Positions 25,775 through 34,142 of a stretch of DNA of 64,000 bases are shown here, in pieces. The notes under the pieces were generated by a model, which searched no databases, was not told the origin of the DNA, and worked only from the letters and a program-made list of their open reading frames with translations. The stretch is from Hymenobacter convexus (GTDB taxonomy: Bacteria; Bacteroidota; Bacteroidia; Cytophagales; Hymenobacteraceae): positions 372,001 through 436,000 of the forward strand of contig NZ_JAUQON010000001.1 of NCBI RefSeq assembly GCF_030580955.1, in the 5' to 3' direction. The position numbers were made by a program, and so were the translations under genes. Numbering within the stretch: the first letter of the stretch is position 1; every line of letters starts with the position of its first letter.

Positions 25775-26542
25775 ATGAAACTACCAGTTACTCTCTTATG
25801 CAGCCTGCTGAGCATCGCCACTGCTTCGGCCCAAGCCACCTACCGCTTTGGCGTGCGGGCGGGCGGCAACTACGCCACCACGACCGAAAAAAGCGCTACT
25901 TTCACTTCTTACGGTAACGCCACGGCTGCCTATCACAAGTCGCCCCTTTTCGCGGGGCAGATTGGGGTGGTGCTGGAAGCACGCTGGAACAAGCTAGCGT
26001 TTCAGCCCGCCCTGCTGTTTTCGCAAAAGGGTACGCTCATCGACGCCGACCTGATGTCCATCGACCCGGCCACGGGGTATTTCCAACGGCGGGTGGGTCA
26101 AACCACGGCCCGCTACAACTGGCTGGAACTGCCCCTGAACCTAGTGTATGACCTGCCCGGACAATTGGGCCTGCACGTATTTGCTGGGCCTTATGTGGCC
26201 GTAGGCGTGGGAGGAAAGGCTATTTCCGAAGTTTACAACTCGACCAACGACCCCAACAACCCAGCGCAAATCCCCTACACCAAGTTTGGCGATAAGATTG
26301 AGTATGACCTGTCGGATGCTACGCTGGCCATAACGGCTTTTTCTATTCGCGGTTTTTATTCGCGCCGGGTCGATGCCGGTTTCAACGCGGGGGTGGGCTA
26401 CCGGCGCGGGCCGGTGCAGGTGCAAGCCGGCTACGGACTAGGGCTGGTGAATCTTTATTACGACAAAGCCGCTGACCGGTACAACAGTAGCAGCGGCTAC
26501 AACCGCGTCGCGCAACTTACCGCCACCTATTTCTTCAATTAA
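25775..26542 (+). CDS. Outer-membrane beta-barrel protein (PorT-like family)
   Basis: 255 residues with a signal peptide (ends ATASAQ). The body has alternating polar/aromatic strands, with FGVRAGGNYATT at the start of the barrel and a final strand ending RVAQLTATYFFN; the terminal aromatic motif suits outer-membrane assembly. It resembles the outer-membrane beta-barrel domain proteins of Bacteroidota. Ligand and function are unknown. It stands alone; the transposase-like gene downstream is convergent. Confidence 0.75.
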   Translation: MKLPVTLLCSLLSIATASAQATYRFGVRAGGNYATTTEKSATFTSYGNATAAYHKSPLFAGQIGVVLEARWNKLAFQPALLFSQKGTLIDADLMSIDPATGYFQRRVGQTTARYNWLELPLNLVYDLPGQLGLHVFAGPYVAVGVGGKAISEVYNSTNDPNNPAQIPYTKFGDKIEYDLSDATLAITAFSIRGFYSRRVDAGFNAGVGYRRGPVQVQAGYGLGLVNLYYDKAADRYNSSSGYNRVAQLTATYFFN

Positions 26543-26607
26543 GCCGCGGCGTAAGAGGGGGTGCAGAAAGCAGCTTTAGTGTGTGGCATCCATTGGTCAT
26601 CAGTTTC

Positions 26608-27162
26608 TTACTCGTTCCCATACGGCCATTCCTGAAACCGGGCGGGCAGGCCGGCGGCGCGGGCATTGGCGCGCACATAGGCCAGTAGCCGCGCCAGCTC
26701 GGCGGCGTCCTGCACGGCGTACTCGAACCAGCCCACCTGCCAGAACTCGGCTTCGGGGGGCAGCTTGGGGCGCACCAGGCGGCGGCAGGCAGTGCCGGTG
26801 CGCAGGTGCAGCAGGTCCATGGCTTTGGCGAAAGACAGGCGGCTGGCTGCGGGCAGGTGAAGCACGAAGTGTACGTGGTTGGGCAGAATAGCGAAGCCGT
26901 GCACCACGAAACCAGTTTCCTCCAGCATCATGATTTCGCCGGCCAACACCTCCGCTATTTTCTCGTTTTCGAAGTACACCGGGCCGATGGGCGCACGGTC
27001 GAGCACGGCGTCGAACCGGGCAAAAAACTGCTTCTGGGCGCGTGGGTGGTCGGTGCCGGCCTCCTGAGCTTGCTGGAGCAGGGCCTCTAGCTCGCGGCCC
27101 GTAGCGGCCGGAATGGTGCCGTGCAGGCGGAAAGTGAGGAAGCGCGTTTCGCCGGGAGCCAT
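26608..27162 (-). CDS. RAYT-like (REP-associated, IS200-type) transposase domain protein
   Basis: 184 residues. The HUH metal-binding motif of Y1 transposases is visible as AILPNHVHFVLHLP near residues 88-101, and the C-terminal EYAVQDAAELARLLAYVRAN block with the following AGL matches single-domain TnpA_REP proteins. The nucleophilic Tyr cannot be placed with certainty. In other bacteria RAYTs act on REP palindromes, nicking and joining single-stranded DNA. No terminal repeats flank this gene, as is usual for RAYTs. Many palindromes of suitable shape occur in the window. It could equally be a domesticated nuclease. Confidence 0.72.
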   Translation of the reverse strand: MAPGETRFLTFRLHGTIPAATGRELEALLQQAQEAGTDHPRAQKQFFARFDAVLDRAPIGPVYFENEKIAEVLAGEIMMLEETGFVVHGFAILPNHVHFVLHLPAASRLSFAKAMDLLHLRTGTACRRLVRPKLPPEAEFWQVGWFEYAVQDAAELARLLAYVRANARAAGLPARFQEWPYGNE

Positions 27163-27361
27163 GTTTGAGCGGTAGGTCGGAGACGGGAGAATATCCGTTC
27201 TTTCGAAGGTAGCGCCTGCTGTTAATTACTTGCCGCCGACGCATCTTTGGGCGTGCCGGCGTGCGCGCCGTATCAACAACTCCTTTCCCAGGCAGCAGCG
27301 CTACGCTTTGCGCTGCTGCATCCTATCAGCAGCTACCGTCCCGTCTTCCCGGGCACGCACC

Positions 27362-27763
27362 ATGCATACGCTACTAATCGACGACGACGAAATTGCCGTT
27401 TTCCTAACCGAGCGCCTGCTCCGGCGCGAAAATTTTTCCGACGACATTGCCGCCATCGGCAGCGGGGCCGAAGCCCTGGCTTTTCTGCAAAAAGCCTCCG
27501 TCGAAGAGCTGCCCCGCGTTATTTTTCTCGACCTGAACATGCCCGAGATGGACGGCTGGGAACTGCTCGACGCCCTGCAGCCCCTGCAGGCCCGGCTGCG
27601 CGGGCGTTGCCACATCTACATCCTCACCTCGTCGCTGGCGCACGCCGACGCGGCTCGGGGACAGGCCAGTGGCCTCGTGGCCGGCCTCATCCGCAAGCCC
27701 ATCGACCGCGACCAGATTCTGGCCGTGCGCGCCCAGCTGACGCCGCGGCCGGGCCCGGAATAA
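27362..27763 (+). CDS. Single-domain response regulator (REC only)
   Basis: 133 residues forming one receiver domain: LLIDDDE acidic cluster at the start, phospho-acceptor Asp near residue 57 in VIFLDLNMPEMDGWE, Thr/Ser switch in ILTSS, and the Lys in GLIRKPID. There is no output domain, as in CheY/Rcp1-like proteins, so it should pass phosphate on or act by protein contact. The PAS-type kinase gene converging on it with only 13 bases between stop codons is the likely partner. The ATG at 27362 is chosen because it starts the first beta strand; an upstream TTG would add unrelated residues. Confidence 0.9.
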   Translation: MHTLLIDDDEIAVFLTERLLRRENFSDDIAAIGSGAEALAFLQKASVEELPRVIFLDLNMPEMDGWELLDALQPLQARLRGRCHIYILTSSLAHADAARGQASGLVAGLIRKPIDRDQILAVRAQLTPRPGPE

Positions 27764-27776
27764 CGTTGGGCGGCCA

Positions 27777-28886
27777 TTACACGGCCAGCGGGGCGGCGAG
27801 GCTGGGTAGCTCCATGTAGAACGTAGTGCCCTGATTCTCGGCGCTTTCCACCCAGATAGTGCCATTGTGCAGCCGCACCAGCGTTTGGATGAGGTGCATG
27901 CCGAGGCCGGTAGTTTTCTCGCCGCGCAGGCCCGGCCGGCGGGCCTTGGTGAAGCGGTCGAACAGCACGGGCAGCAGCGCGGCCGGAATGCCGATGCCGT
28001 CGTCGGCCACGGTTACCAGCACGGTGTGGGCGCGCTGCTCCACGCGCACCGTAATGTGGCCGCCCTCGCGGGTGAACTTAATGGCGTTCGACATCAGGTT
28101 GTTGATGACCTGCAGGAACTTGTTGTTGTCGATTTCGACAAACAGCGTGGCCTGCGCGGGCTCGAAATGGAAGTGCTTGGCCACCAGATGCTCGCCTTGC
28201 TGGTAGGTTTCCACCACCTGGCGCAGGGCCAGCACCAGGTCCACGCGCGTGCGCTTGAGCTCCACGCTGGCCGAATCCATGAACTCGCCGTCTACAAAGT
28301 CGCGGATGAGGTTCACGCTGTCGCGGCAGGTATCGCGCATGATGCCCAGCATTTTCTGCACTTGCGGGTCGTTCAGCGGCCGGGTTTTCTCGCCAATGTA
28401 TTCGGCCAGCTGCTGGAGCATGTTGAACGGCCCGGCCAAATCGTGCGACAGGATTTCCAGCGTGGTGTTCTTCTTGGCCATGTACTTGTCGGCGTTGCGG
28501 ATGTACTCCTGCTCCACGGTTACGTCGTTCACGGTGCCGGACAGCAGCGTCTGGCCATCGGGCGTGGCCGAGCGGTGGGCCCGCACGCACAGCCAGCGCC
28601 GGGGCACGTCGGGGCGGGGCTGCACGCGTAGCAGCAACTCGTCGTGGAGCTGGCCGGCGGCCAGCTCGGCAAAGCATTTGCGGGCGTAGGTCTGGTCCTC
28701 GGCGGGCAGGTAGCTCAGCAGGCGCGGCAGGTCGGCGTCCACGTTTGCGCGCGGGTGGCCGGGAAAAAGCCGCTCATAAGCCGCGCTCAGGTACAGCATC
28801 CGGCCCATGCTCACGTTGTAGATGAAGGAGGCGTGTTGGCTGTCTTCGAGCAGGTACTGAAACGGTTCCGGAAGAGGTGCCAGCAT
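27777..28886 (-). CDS. PAS-domain sensor histidine kinase
   Basis: 369 residues without membrane segments. An N-terminal PAS-like domain (about 10-125) leads to a helical linker, a HisKA-type region with EILSHDLAGPFNMLQQLAE near residue 147 and a HATPase_c domain (about 230-360) with the N box VINNLMSNAIKF and GLGMHLIQTLV. The His is followed by Asp-Leu rather than the usual Glu-(Leu/Ile)-Arg. It is a cytosolic kinase, and the receiver-only protein encoded tail to tail is its likely substrate. The frame extends 50 codons further upstream, but the ATG at 28886 begins the PAS fold and is preferred. The 280 bases upstream hold only the permease terminator. Confidence 0.9.
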   Translation of the reverse strand: MLAPLPEPFQYLLEDSQHASFIYNVSMGRMLYLSAAYERLFPGHPRANVDADLPRLLSYLPAEDQTYARKCFAELAAGQLHDELLLRVQPRPDVPRRWLCVRAHRSATPDGQTLLSGTVNDVTVEQEYIRNADKYMAKKNTTLEILSHDLAGPFNMLQQLAEYIGEKTRPLNDPQVQKMLGIMRDTCRDSVNLIRDFVDGEFMDSASVELKRTRVDLVLALRQVVETYQQGEHLVAKHFHFEPAQATLFVEIDNNKFLQVINNLMSNAIKFTREGGHITVRVEQRAHTVLVTVADDGIGIPAALLPVLFDRFTKARRPGLRGEKTTGLGMHLIQTLVRLHNGTIWVESAENQGTTFYMELPSLAAPLAV

Positions 28887-29102
28887 GGAAGTGAAGTAGA
28901 AAAAGTTAGACAAGGCGCCGCGTCCGCAACTGAAGGAGGCAAAGTCTTGATTCCCGAAGTTTCGAAATATAGCAGGAAGGCCGACAACGCTCCGCTGTCG
29001 CCAGGGGTCCTCCGTGCTGCGCTGTTGCATCAGCAAGTTACGCTATTTGTCGCCGAGTGGCTTTTGCCCCGGAAGCCGGTTTGGCATCCGGCACATAATC
29101 AG

Positions 29103-29141
29103 CAAAAAGGGCCGCTGGCGCAAAACGCCGCAGCCCTTTTT
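29103..29141 (-). terminator. Intrinsic terminator after the amino-acid permease gene
   Basis: A GC-rich stem with small mismatches is flanked by AAAAAGGG and CCCTTTTT, 26 bases past the permease stop codon on the minus strand. Confidence 0.7.
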
Positions 29142-29166
29142 AGGGGAAATAGCCGGCGGTGGGTGC

Positions 29167-30963
29167 CTACGCCGCCACCGGCGGCGCGCCGGCTTGTCCC
29201 AGCTTGGAATGCTTATACCCGTAGCCGAAGTACACGGCAAGCCCAATCAGTAGCCACACAAAGAACAAGGTCCAGTTGCTGATGCCCAGCTCGGTCATCA
29301 GGTACAGGTTGATGAGCAAGCCCAGCGTGGGCAGCAGCGATAGTTTCTTGCGGAACGACAAGATGCTCAGGGCGATGCAGAACAGGAAGAACACCAGCGT
29401 CGGAATCTGGTGGGCGAAGCCGCCCGTCACTTTGCCGCTCACGGCATCGGTTTGGAGCCAGCCGTGCGCGCCGCTCACGTCGAGCATAAACTCGTGGTTG
29501 CTGGCCGCGTTGTAGCGCACCACCAGCCAGGCGCCCACCGCCAGAATAAGCGGCACCAGCCACTGCCCGTTGATGTAGGGCACCTTGAAGCGGGCCTCGG
29601 AACGGCCGTAAGGGTCAATAATCAGGATGCCGCCGCACACCAGCGCAAACGCGAACAGCGTGCCGATGCTGGTGAGGTCGACCACCAAATCCATGTTGAG
29701 CACCAGGGCCGGCACGGCCACGAAAAAGCCCGTGACAATGGTGCTGAACGACGGCGTATGAAAGCGCGGGTGAATGCGCGAAAAGATGGACGGCAGCAGC
29801 CCGTCGCGGCTCATGGTGAGCCAGATGCGCGGCTGGCCCAGCTGAAACACCAGCAGCACCGAAGCCATGGCAAACACCGCACTCACCGCCACCAGGCCCG
29901 ACAAACGCGGCAGGCCCACCTTGGCAAATACGAAGGAGAGCGGGTCGCCCACGCCCAGCTCCTTATACGAAACCATGCCCGTAAGCACCAGTGTGATAAC
30001 GACGTACAGCACCGTGCAGATGATGAGGGCGTACATCATGGCCTTGGGCAGGTCGCGCTGCGGGTTCTTGCATTCTTCGGCCGTGGTGGAAATGGCATCG
30101 AAGCCGATGTAGGCGAAAAACACGGCCGACACGCCCTTGAGCACGCCGCTCACGCCATTGGGGGCGAAGGGCGTCCAGTTGGCGGGCTGCACGTAGAACG
30201 CGCCCACCGCGATGACGATGAAGACGACAATCAACTTCAACAAAACCAGTAGGTTGGAAGCGTTTTTGCTTTCCTTGATGCCTACGTACACCAGCGCCGT
30301 GATGAGGACGGTGATGACGAAGGCCGGCAAATCCATGACCATGTGCAGGCCGCCAAACAGCGCGGGCGCCTGCGTCCAGGCCTTGTAACCGTCGAGTTGG
30401 GCCGGCGACACAGCGGCCAAAGCGTCAGCCAGCGGCTTGCCCTGCTCGGTGAGGGCCGTGACGGCCGCGTAGCCCGCGTGGCCGGTTTGGGTACCCATCG
30501 TGAGCCAAAGCGGCAGGTGCAGCCCGATGCCATCGAGCAGCCCGGTGAAGTAGTCGGACCAGGAAATGGCCACCACAATGTTGCCCACCGCGTATTCCAT
30601 AATCAGGGCCCAGCCGATAATCCAGGCCGCCAGCTCGCCGAAGGAGGCGTAGGCGTAGGTATAGGCCGAGCCGCTGACCGGAATGGTGGCCGCAAACTGC
30701 GCGTAGCACAGTGCCGAAAATGCGCAAGCCACGGCCGTGAATACAAACAGCAGCGACACCGCCGGGCCGCCGTCCAGACTGGCCTTGCCGATGGTGCTGA
30801 AGATGCCGGCCCCGATGATGGCCGCAATGCCCAGGGCCGTGAGGTCGCGCACGGTGAGGTGGCGGGCCAGGCCGCCGGCGGAGGCGCCCTCGTGGTCGGC
30901 CGGTGGGTTTTGCAGGATGGCCGCAATGGTTTTGCGGCGGAAAAGAGACGTGGAAGAACGCAT
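29167..30963 (-). CDS. APC-family amino-acid permease (CAT-like)
   Basis: 598 residues with 12-14 hydrophobic segments, longer than ordinary APC permeases and like the cationic amino-acid transporter group. The first helix contains GIAAIIGAGIFSTIG, the usual substrate-contacting motif. Later helices carry FFAYIGFDAISTTAEE, a block shared by CAT-type proteins. An insert of about 70 residues follows the fourth helix (the LTEQGKPLADALAAV region). It should import amino acids across the inner membrane with protons or sodium; the precise substrate is not readable. A terminator follows. Confidence 0.9.
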   Translation of the reverse strand: MRSSTSLFRRKTIAAILQNPPADHEGASAGGLARHLTVRDLTALGIAAIIGAGIFSTIGKASLDGGPAVSLLFVFTAVACAFSALCYAQFAATIPVSGSAYTYAYASFGELAAWIIGWALIMEYAVGNIVVAISWSDYFTGLLDGIGLHLPLWLTMGTQTGHAGYAAVTALTEQGKPLADALAAVSPAQLDGYKAWTQAPALFGGLHMVMDLPAFVITVLITALVYVGIKESKNASNLLVLLKLIVVFIVIAVGAFYVQPANWTPFAPNGVSGVLKGVSAVFFAYIGFDAISTTAEECKNPQRDLPKAMMYALIICTVLYVVITLVLTGMVSYKELGVGDPLSFVFAKVGLPRLSGLVAVSAVFAMASVLLVFQLGQPRIWLTMSRDGLLPSIFSRIHPRFHTPSFSTIVTGFFVAVPALVLNMDLVVDLTSIGTLFAFALVCGGILIIDPYGRSEARFKVPYINGQWLVPLILAVGAWLVVRYNAASNHEFMLDVSGAHGWLQTDAVSGKVTGGFAHQIPTLVFFLFCIALSILSFRKKLSLLPTLGLLINLYLMTELGISNWTLFFVWLLIGLAVYFGYGYKHSKLGQAGAPPVAA

Positions 30964-31041
30964 GAAAGGTGAGCGGAACGGGTTTGAAGGGCAAAAGATA
31001 GCGCCCCGGCGCGGGTTATCGGCCCGCCGCCCGCCCGGGCC

Positions 31042-31563
31042 TTACCAGTACGCCGGGTTCAGAAGGCCTTGCAGCAGCGTCCCGCCCACGTTCAGAACGG
31101 CCGAGCTGCGGCCCACCTGCATCGGAATGCCCACCGAAAAAGCCCCCAGCCCGCCGTAGCTGCCATAGGGTAGCATGCCAAGCGGCGCATTGCGCGCCGC
31201 CAGCGGCGCAAACCCCGCGTTGGTGGGCAGGCCGGCCGCATCGAGCCCGGCGAGCTGGCCGGCGCCGTAGGTGGGCAGGCGGTAGGGCGCGAAGGTGTAC
31301 TGCACGTAGGGCCGCAGCTTGCCAGCCGTGCGGCTGCCCAGCTGGTAGCGCAGAAACGGCTGCGCACCGTAGCCGTAGCTGCCGGTGGCGGGCAGGGGCG
31401 AGTAGGCCCCTACTACATACGTCCCCGTCAGGAAATGGCCTTTGCTGGGCGTCGCCGGCGCCGGCACTTCCAGCCCAACGGTGGTAGTCGTGCCCGATTG
31501 GGCGTGGCCCAGCGTGGGCAGTAGCAGTAGCGTCAGGGCGGCGATGGAGGAAGAGGTAGGCAT
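31042..31563 (-). CDS. Secreted protein of unknown function, possibly a small barrel
   Basis: 173 residues with a signal peptide (ends LGHAQS). The mature part is rich in Gly, Tyr, Leu and Pro (GSYGYGAQPFLRYQLGS, PYGSYGGLGAF), with strands that could form a small outer-membrane barrel. No family was recognised. It ends in an aromatic residue (NPAYW), as many outer-membrane proteins do. It is divergent from the three-gene Cys/His family that starts 103 bases to its right. The ATG at 31563 is preferred to an upstream alternative because it places the signal peptide at the N-terminus. Confidence 0.6.
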   Translation of the reverse strand: MPTSSSIAALTLLLLPTLGHAQSGTTTTVGLEVPAPATPSKGHFLTGTYVVGAYSPLPATGSYGYGAQPFLRYQLGSRTAGKLRPYVQYTFAPYRLPTYGAGQLAGLDAAGLPTNAGFAPLAARNAPLGMLPYGSYGGLGAFSVGIPMQVGRSSAVLNVGGTLLQGLLNPAYW

Positions 31564-31666
31564 AGGGCGAAGGAACAGCGGTTTGGCAATGACCAAGATA
31601 CACTATTTTGGATGAGAAGGTGTGCAGTTTGCGCCGGCCGGGCATCAAGGAGAAAACCCGGTGTTT

Positions 31667-32542
31667 ATGCGTTCTGCTCCCGTCCTCCACATCCCGCAGC
31701 CCTGCTCCGAAAGCTGGGCCGCCATGACGCCCACGACTGCTGGCCGCCACTGCACCGCCTGCCAGAAAACGGTGGTCGACTTCACCCAAAAAACCGATGC
31801 CGAAATCCTGGCCCTGCTGGCCGGTGCCGCGGGCGGCCGCACCTGCGGCCGTTTCGCGGCGGGGCAGCTTGGGCGGCCGTTGCAGCGCGCCGCCCCGGCT
31901 GCCCCAATGCCAGCCCGCTGGCGCACCTGGCTGGCGGCGGCCGTGGCCCTGTGGGCCGTGCGCGAAGGCGTGGGCACGGCAGCCAAGGCGCAGGCCCCCG
32001 CCGAGTGGCGCGCCCGCTACTGGGGTGGCCCCGTGCCGGCCGCACCGGCAGCTGAGGCGAAAAACGCAATGGAACGCATAGACCGCCCAACCGAGTCGCA
32101 GAGCAGCATGATGGGTGATACTACACTGGTGTCCGCAAATCTGGCTGCGCCGCTGCCGGTTTCTAAAGCTACCCAGGCGCTGGTGCTGCGGGGCGTCGTG
32201 ACCGACGTTGCGACGAACCAAGGATTGCCAGGTGCCGTCGTTCTGGTGAGGGGCGCCGAATTGGGAGCGAGTACTAATGCTGACGGGGTCTTTGAGTTGA
32301 CACTGCCTGCTCAATTTGCCGGCGAAGATTCCATATGTTTTGTGGTGCGTTTTATCGGCTATGAAACACAGGAGCACACACTGGCCAGAGCAGAAATGAG
32401 CCCAAGCCAAAGGTTCCAACTTGGAACAGCTACTTCGATGGGGCTGCCTGAAATATTGGTATTGCCGCCTGCTCCCTGGCACCCGCGCAGCTTCTACTAC
32501 TGGGGTAAATACTGGCTCACACGCCCCTTCCGGCGCAGCTAA
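31667..32542 (+). CDS. Cys/His-head membrane protein with carboxypeptidase-regulatory domain, paralogue 1
   Basis: 291 residues. The first 65 form a compact Cys/His-rich module (IPQPCSESWAAMTP, GRHCTACQKTVVDFT, CGRF) that looks able to bind a metal. A hydrophobic segment follows near 85-105. A CarboxypepD_reg-like beta-sandwich (about 175-245; LRGVVTDVATNQGLPGAVV and STNADGVFELTLP) makes up the C-terminal half. The head precedes the membrane segment with no signal peptide, so it is probably cytoplasmic and the sandwich periplasmic. The function is unknown. The start at 31667 is set by alignment with the two paralogues downstream. First of three tandem copies. Confidence 0.78.
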   Translation: MRSAPVLHIPQPCSESWAAMTPTTAGRHCTACQKTVVDFTQKTDAEILALLAGAAGGRTCGRFAAGQLGRPLQRAAPAAPMPARWRTWLAAAVALWAVREGVGTAAKAQAPAEWRARYWGGPVPAAPAAEAKNAMERIDRPTESQSSMMGDTTLVSANLAAPLPVSKATQALVLRGVVTDVATNQGLPGAVVLVRGAELGASTNADGVFELTLPAQFAGEDSICFVVRFIGYETQEHTLARAEMSPSQRFQLGTATSMGLPEILVLPPAPWHPRSFYYWGKYWLTRPFRRS

Positions 32543-32568
32543 GCCGCCAAAAACGCTACATTAGCCCC

Positions 32569-33273
32569 ATGACTACCAGCCCCGCCCTCCGCATTCCGCA
32601 GCCCTGCCCCGAAAGCTGGGCCGCCATGACGCCCACCGCCCAGGGCCGCCACTGCGCCGTGTGCGCCACCGAAGTGGTCGATTTCACCCGCATGAGCGAG
32701 GCCGAGGTGCTGGCGTTTCTGGCGGCGCGCGGCGGACAGCGGGTGTGCGGGTTGCTGGCCGCCCCGCTCACGCCCCGGCCCGCCGCGCGGCTGCAAGGCC
32801 CCCGGCGCTGGTTGTGGGCCGCGCTGGCGTTACTGGGCTGGCACCCGGTGGCCTCCTGCGCCAGCAAGCCGCCGCAGGCGCCGCCCTCCACGCCCGCCGC
32901 CGCCGTGGCCGACCCGGCCGCCTCGCAGAAGTCCGTTGTTATCCGGGGTCAGGTGCTGGATGGCGAGAAGGGCCCCGGCGTGGTGGGTGCGTTTGTCTTC
33001 ATCAATAAGACCGAATTCGGCGCCACTACCGACGAAAACGGCCGCTTTGAGCTCGTGCTGGCCGCCAATTGGGCGCCCGTGAAAGCGGGCTCCCTTACGC
33101 TGCACGTGCAGGGCAACCCGTTTGAGCTCAAGCCCCAGGACGTGCCCGTGAACCTGCGCACAGCCGTGCAGCCCATCGAACTCAAAATCAAGCTGCAGTC
33201 GACCGAAGGCCGGGGCCATATTATGGGCCGCCTGGTGCCGCCCGTGCCGCCCGTGGCCCCGCCGCGGGGCTGA
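32569..33273 (+). CDS. Cys/His-head membrane protein, paralogue 2
   Basis: 234 residues with the same order as its neighbours: Cys/His head (IPQPCPESWAAMTP, GRHCAVCATEVVDFT, CGLL), a hydrophobic segment near 85-103 and a CarboxypepD_reg-like domain (VIRGQVLDGEKGPGVVG and TTDENGRFELVL). A near-consensus -7 box (TACATTAG, 32557-32564) lies four bases before the ATG, so it may have its own promoter even though paralogue 1 ends only 26 bases upstream. The second half is shorter than in the other two. Function unknown. Confidence 0.78.
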   Translation: MTTSPALRIPQPCPESWAAMTPTAQGRHCAVCATEVVDFTRMSEAEVLAFLAARGGQRVCGLLAAPLTPRPAARLQGPRRWLWAALALLGWHPVASCASKPPQAPPSTPAAAVADPAASQKSVVIRGQVLDGEKGPGVVGAFVFINKTEFGATTDENGRFELVLAANWAPVKAGSLTLHVQGNPFELKPQDVPVNLRTAVQPIELKIKLQSTEGRGHIMGRLVPPVPPVAPPRG

Positions 33274-33319
33274 GCATTTCGATAGTGCCTTAGGGCTTCA
33301 TTGCTAATGCCTTGCGTAG

Positions 33320-33327
33320 TACATTTG
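33320..33327 (+). promoter_or_regulatory. -7 box (TACATTTG) for paralogue 3
   Basis: An exact TAnnTTTG match four bases before the ATG, with a TTG at 33301-33303 (16-base spacing) as a possible -33 element. Confidence 0.55.
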
Positions 33328-33331
33328 GCGC

Positions 33332-34093
33332 ATGCCCGAAACGACTATTCGCCTTCCCAAGCCCTGCCATGAAAGCTGGGCCGCTATGACGCCCACCGCT
33401 ACCGGCCGCCACTGCGCCAGCTGCCAGGAAACCGTGGTGGATTTCACCCGCATGAGCGAAGCCGAAGTGGTGGCGTTTTTGCAGCAACACCCGGGCGTGA
33501 GTTGCGGCCGGTTTCGGGGAAGCCAGCTCGACCGGCCTTTGCTGGCGCCGGCCCGGGCGGTGGGCGGCTGGCGGCGCTGGTGGGGCGCCACGCTGGCGCT
33601 GCTGGGGCTGGGTGCATTGGCGGCCCCAAAGGCGCAGGGGCAAGCCGCGCCAGCCGCCTATTGGGGCGGGCCGGTGCCCCAAAATCAAGTGCAACCGACA
33701 AAGGTTGGAACAACAGCAGCGGGACTGGCGGCCGGGCGTGTCGATTCAGTAGGAGGCGACAATGCAAGGCTGCGGGACGGTTCCTTGCTCACCATCAATG
33801 GCGTTGTGTACGATGCGCATGGCCGGCCTCGGGAAGGCATCGAAGTGGGCTTGTCGTCGGCGTTGCCCGATGATTTTGTCACGACCACCGATGCGCAGGG
33901 AAGGTTTCAGTTGGTGGTGCCTATTGAAGGCCTCGGCGAAGAGCCAGCGGTTACGGCCTATCACTGGGAGCGGGTAGGGTGGCATTACCAGCTGGCCAGC
34001 GCCGACATTGACAAGACCAGCCAAAAATCCTACGTGCTTCACCTGAAGAACCGAATGAAAAGAAGAAGTCATTCGGTGGGGAAGTTCCGCTAA
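33332..34093 (+). CDS. Cys/His-head membrane protein, paralogue 3
   Basis: 253 residues. The head (LPKPCHESWAAMTP, GRHCASCQETVVDFT, SCGRF) is almost identical to that of paralogue 1. A hydrophobic segment (about 82-100) and a CarboxypepD_reg-like domain (INGVVYDAHGRPREGIE and TTDAQGRFQLVV) follow. The C-terminus is basic (KNRMKRRSHS). The heads are far better conserved among the three copies than the C-terminal parts, so the head is probably the shared active or docking part. Function unknown. Confidence 0.78.
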   Translation: MPETTIRLPKPCHESWAAMTPTATGRHCASCQETVVDFTRMSEAEVVAFLQQHPGVSCGRFRGSQLDRPLLAPARAVGGWRRWWGATLALLGLGALAAPKAQGQAAPAAYWGGPVPQNQVQPTKVGTTAAGLAAGRVDSVGGDNARLRDGSLLTINGVVYDAHGRPREGIEVGLSSALPDDFVTTTDAQGRFQLVVPIEGLGEEPAVTAYHWERVGWHYQLASADIDKTSQKSYVLHLKNRMKRRSHSVGKFR

Positions 34094-34142
34094 CAACCGC
34101 CTCCGGCAAACCTTTCGGCCCCGAAAAGCCTTCTCAAGGGGT

